Source: Cercis canadensis (lineage: Eukaryota; Streptophyta; Magnoliopsida; Fabales; Fabaceae). Taken from it: a stretch of 64,000 bases of DNA. The notes beneath the pieces are model-generated. The model saw only the letters and a list, made by a program, of their open reading frames with translations. It had not been told where the DNA came from and did not search any database. The stretch spans positions 2,097,979 through 2,161,978 of the forward strand of contig QAOA01005271.1 in NCBI GenBank assembly GCA_003255065.1. Reading direction: 5' to 3'. A program made the position numbers and the translations under genes. Positions 60,943 through 64,000 of this stretch are shown piece after piece. Within the stretch, counting starts at the first letter, position 1; the number at the start of each line of letters is the position of its first letter.

Positions 60943-63900
60943 ATAAGATACACTTTGGAGAATAAAGTATTTTAATAATTAAAATATTTGACTATTATAT
61001 ACTTTTTTTAGTNTTTTAATAATTAAAATATTTGATTATTATATACTTTTTTTTAGTACATTATGTGCTTTTGTAACTAAATAAATCCATACTTTGCTGG
61101 TATATAATAAGAGCTGTGATAGAATCATAGAATATAAGGGAAGATAGGGAGGCGATTGACGCGTGAGCAGATAGACGGTGGTCTAGTAGTAACGGTTTCA
61201 GGTACATTACTGCGTAGTGCGTACACATTTTGGATGCCTTTCTTGACTCGTGTCAATTTTGTGTGGACCCCTCTCTCTCACTTTTGAGTGGGGTCCATGC
61301 ACTTTCACAGTCTTCTTCCAACGGCCCAAATATGTTTCCAGTCCATCAACAAAGGCCCAACACCATTAACCCCGGATACCCTACTTGCCTTTTTCACAAG
61401 TTCACAACCCAACGATTGATTAGTTATTCAATATGACAAGCGTATCATATTAAAAATAAAACTGATAAGTTGGATAATCTGTCGTTTATTTTATTTAATT
61501 GATATAGATATGTAGAGTTAATAAAAAAAATTGCACATATTATTTAGTAGTTAATTATTACTTGTGATATTAAATAATTAGCTATAGTAAGATAACAATA
61601 ATAATAATAATTTTTATTATTATAAAATTAATTTTTTTAATGGAAGATATTTAGAGAATGAGAATGCAAACGTGAAATCTAAATCTTATAAGAAATTTTT
61701 CGATGACTAATTAAATTATCTGCTAGCTATGATGCCGGAATATCCATTGATGATTTTGTGCAGATCATGAGAGTGTGAGTGAAGATATAGGGAATAAGTT
61801 GAAAGTGTTTTTAGGTGGAAGAAAAAGTTTTGATTTGTTTAAATATATATGAGGATATCTGTTTAATTATATCAGCAATGTGGATGGTGTAGTGCTGAAG
61901 TCAGTGCCACTCGTGGTGAAAAGAAAGAAAGAAAGAAAAAGAATGCAATAGGGAATTTAGAGGTCCACAATTAATGTCACAAACTCACAGTGTTTAGTAG
62001 CAATGTCAACAGCCATGATTTCATAGCCATATATATATATATAACAAAAGCACTACATCCATCATGACAACCACGGCTAAATCCATAACGTGAAATGATT
62101 CAGAGAAACAATATTGTTTCTCACGTTGTTTTCAGAATCATGGCAATACCCTTAATTAAGCAAAAATAAAATGTCACATTCTTATTGAAATTTAGTAAGT
62201 GATATATGTGTGTTTCGTTTCTGCTATATAAAAACACTAGACATATATAGCTATATATATATATATATATATATCTACTTCAATGAAAAGTTGACATAAA
62301 AAGTATATGCTAGATATCATTTAACTAGTTGACATAAAAGTTATTTTGATAGGATATATAGAAGCTTAAATTTACATAACGATACAAATACTTCTATTTA
62401 ACTTTATCTGACTTTAGCCAATATTTTTATTTTCTTTTAAATTTGGTTTTAATCACTTTTTTTCATTGTTTCTTTCCTGCAATTAATAGAATCACTTCAA
62501 ATGCGTAAATTTGTATATTGAAGAATGGTAACAGTTAATATTACGGAATTATGGTCAGTCCCACCTCACTAAATACAACATTTAGCCGAAAACAAAGATT
62601 AACAAAAATTAGTATACCAAAAAAAAAAAAAAGATTAAGAAAGTTAGTGGTTCATAGGTTTACTTCCAGCACCTACCTATCTAAATCCATGTCAAAATAC
62701 CTATATCCTGAACCAGAGGAAAAGTTGCATTTAGGATAAAAAGTAATCATTCTAATTTATTACAGTTATTTTATATTTATATGTAGTGCCAAATAATATA
62801 GATGACATACACTCTATTAATTAATAAAAAATTGTTAGTGGAATTTGATTATAGCAATCCACTATATATCTATGGAATCTCACTTAGCACCTTTGTATGA
62901 TTATCTTGATAATGTATTATTTGATTATCAGACCATTTATTAGTATATTATTAAAGGGTGGTCAAAAGTTGTAAGATTGTGAAGAATAATAATGTAGAAA
63001 TTTGTCATTATTTGCGAGGATGGTTATGAATCAATATGATTGATCTATTTGATATGCAATATGACTCACACCACATTGTTTCGGGGAATGTTTCTGAATG
63101 ATTGATAAGAACAAGTTACCCTAAGCATATACAAGTAAAAGAATTATTGGGAGGTGTTTGGCATGTCCAATTTAGAATTTGAAAATTTTTTGGCATGAGT
63201 TTACAATTGTGCATAGCTCTATATATAAATACAAGTATATATATTTTAAAGAATAAAATATAATTAAATAACCATTAATTAAAACTAGACTTTGTAAACT
63301 TTTTTAGGTGAGTCTTTCTTTCTTTTTTTAATAATTTTAAAATATCTTTTTGGTGTATAAAGGGATAGTTTAAAAGATAAACGTGAGAAGTTATTAAAAA
63401 AATATATATCTATATATATTAACCACTTTTTAATATATAAAGAAAATAATTTAACAGTTAATCAGGATTTAATTTTGGATCCTGAGAACCTTTTCAGTCT
63501 TAAAAAGTAGATACATAATTATTTAAGCTATTGTTCAAAATCTCACGTGATTAAATTCAGATAACTTATCAAAACTGATAAGCAGAGTCTTTGGTCTCTT
63601 AATTAGCAACATTGAATAATATATATTATCAATGTTTACTGTAGAAATTCTTATTTGGTCCTCTGCCTGCATGAAGGAAACAAAGTGACTTCATGCGAGT
63701 ACTTTACCAAACGCAACATCATCTATTTCATTTTCTTTTGTTATTTTATTTTTCTTGGGATAAGTCCATTGCCTTACATAAAATATCATTTTTAAGTTCT
63801 TGATGCTAGTGCTACTTTAATTATTCAATAGAATAAAGACGCGTGCATGTGAATAAAGGAATTAATGATCAATAGAAAGAAAGAAAGAAAAAAAAAACAC

Positions 63901-64000
63901 ACCTAACTAAAGTACTATATATATATATATATAGAATAATAGAATATGCTAAAGTTAAGCCTAAGATAATGTATCAAAATGATAATGCAGTCACACTTTT
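60943..64000. other. Intergenic, AT-rich
   Basis: No gene is seen. A single N at 61013 separates two copies of a sequence of about 45 bases. A less AT-rich patch at 61140-61400 could be promoter sequence of a gene beyond the window. TA repeats occur at 62250-62272. Confidence 0.5.

Overview
The window is nuclear DNA of a eudicot plant. Its genes have GT-AG introns, the intergenic DNA is AT-rich, plant TATA boxes are present, and it carries a plant Ty3/gypsy chromovirus and a plant CACTA transposon. The species cannot be named from sequence alone. The assembly is a draft: one 989-base N run, plus single N characters that sit between direct duplications of their own flanks.

Layout. 1-3039 (+) is the 3' part of a GT14 (core-2/I-branching) glycosyltransferase gene. 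5215-5727 (+) is a two-exon secreted defensin-like gene with two cysteine-rich domains. 7796-12544 (-) is a 14-exon gene for a secretory-pathway coiled-coil membrane protein of the Arabidopsis At2g24420/At4g31340 type. 15431-48209 is a cluster of eleven MIR169 hairpins, all on the minus strand. 49321-56970 (-) is a nine-exon Zn/Cd P1B-type ATPase of the HMA2/HMA4 type with a very long His/Cys-rich tail. 57.5-64 kb shows no gene, but holds a 335-bp unit repeated four times.

The MIR169 cluster is the main content. Each copy has the mature miR169 on the 5' arm. Ten of eleven have a TATA-like box 60-200 bp upstream of the hairpin, and seven have a further shared element, GATTCTATTCC(CACAA), upstream of that. 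This points to a series of separately transcribed genes rather than one polycistron. The cluster grew by segmental duplication; the clearest case is a roughly 3.4-kb block with two hairpins, repeated side by side (about 25.0-28.4 and 28.4-32.7 kb). The copies have since diverged in mature sequence, in loop size (two have almost no loop) and in promoter. miR169 is known to repress NF-YA transcription factors.

Two mobile elements interrupt the cluster. A young Ty3/gypsy chromovirus (18034-23119, LTRs one base apart) entered the stem of the second hairpin. Both an uninterrupted and an interrupted version of that site are present in the scaffold, which suggests a polymorphic insertion joined wrongly in assembly. 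A CACTA element (43402-45842) lies between copies 9 and 10.
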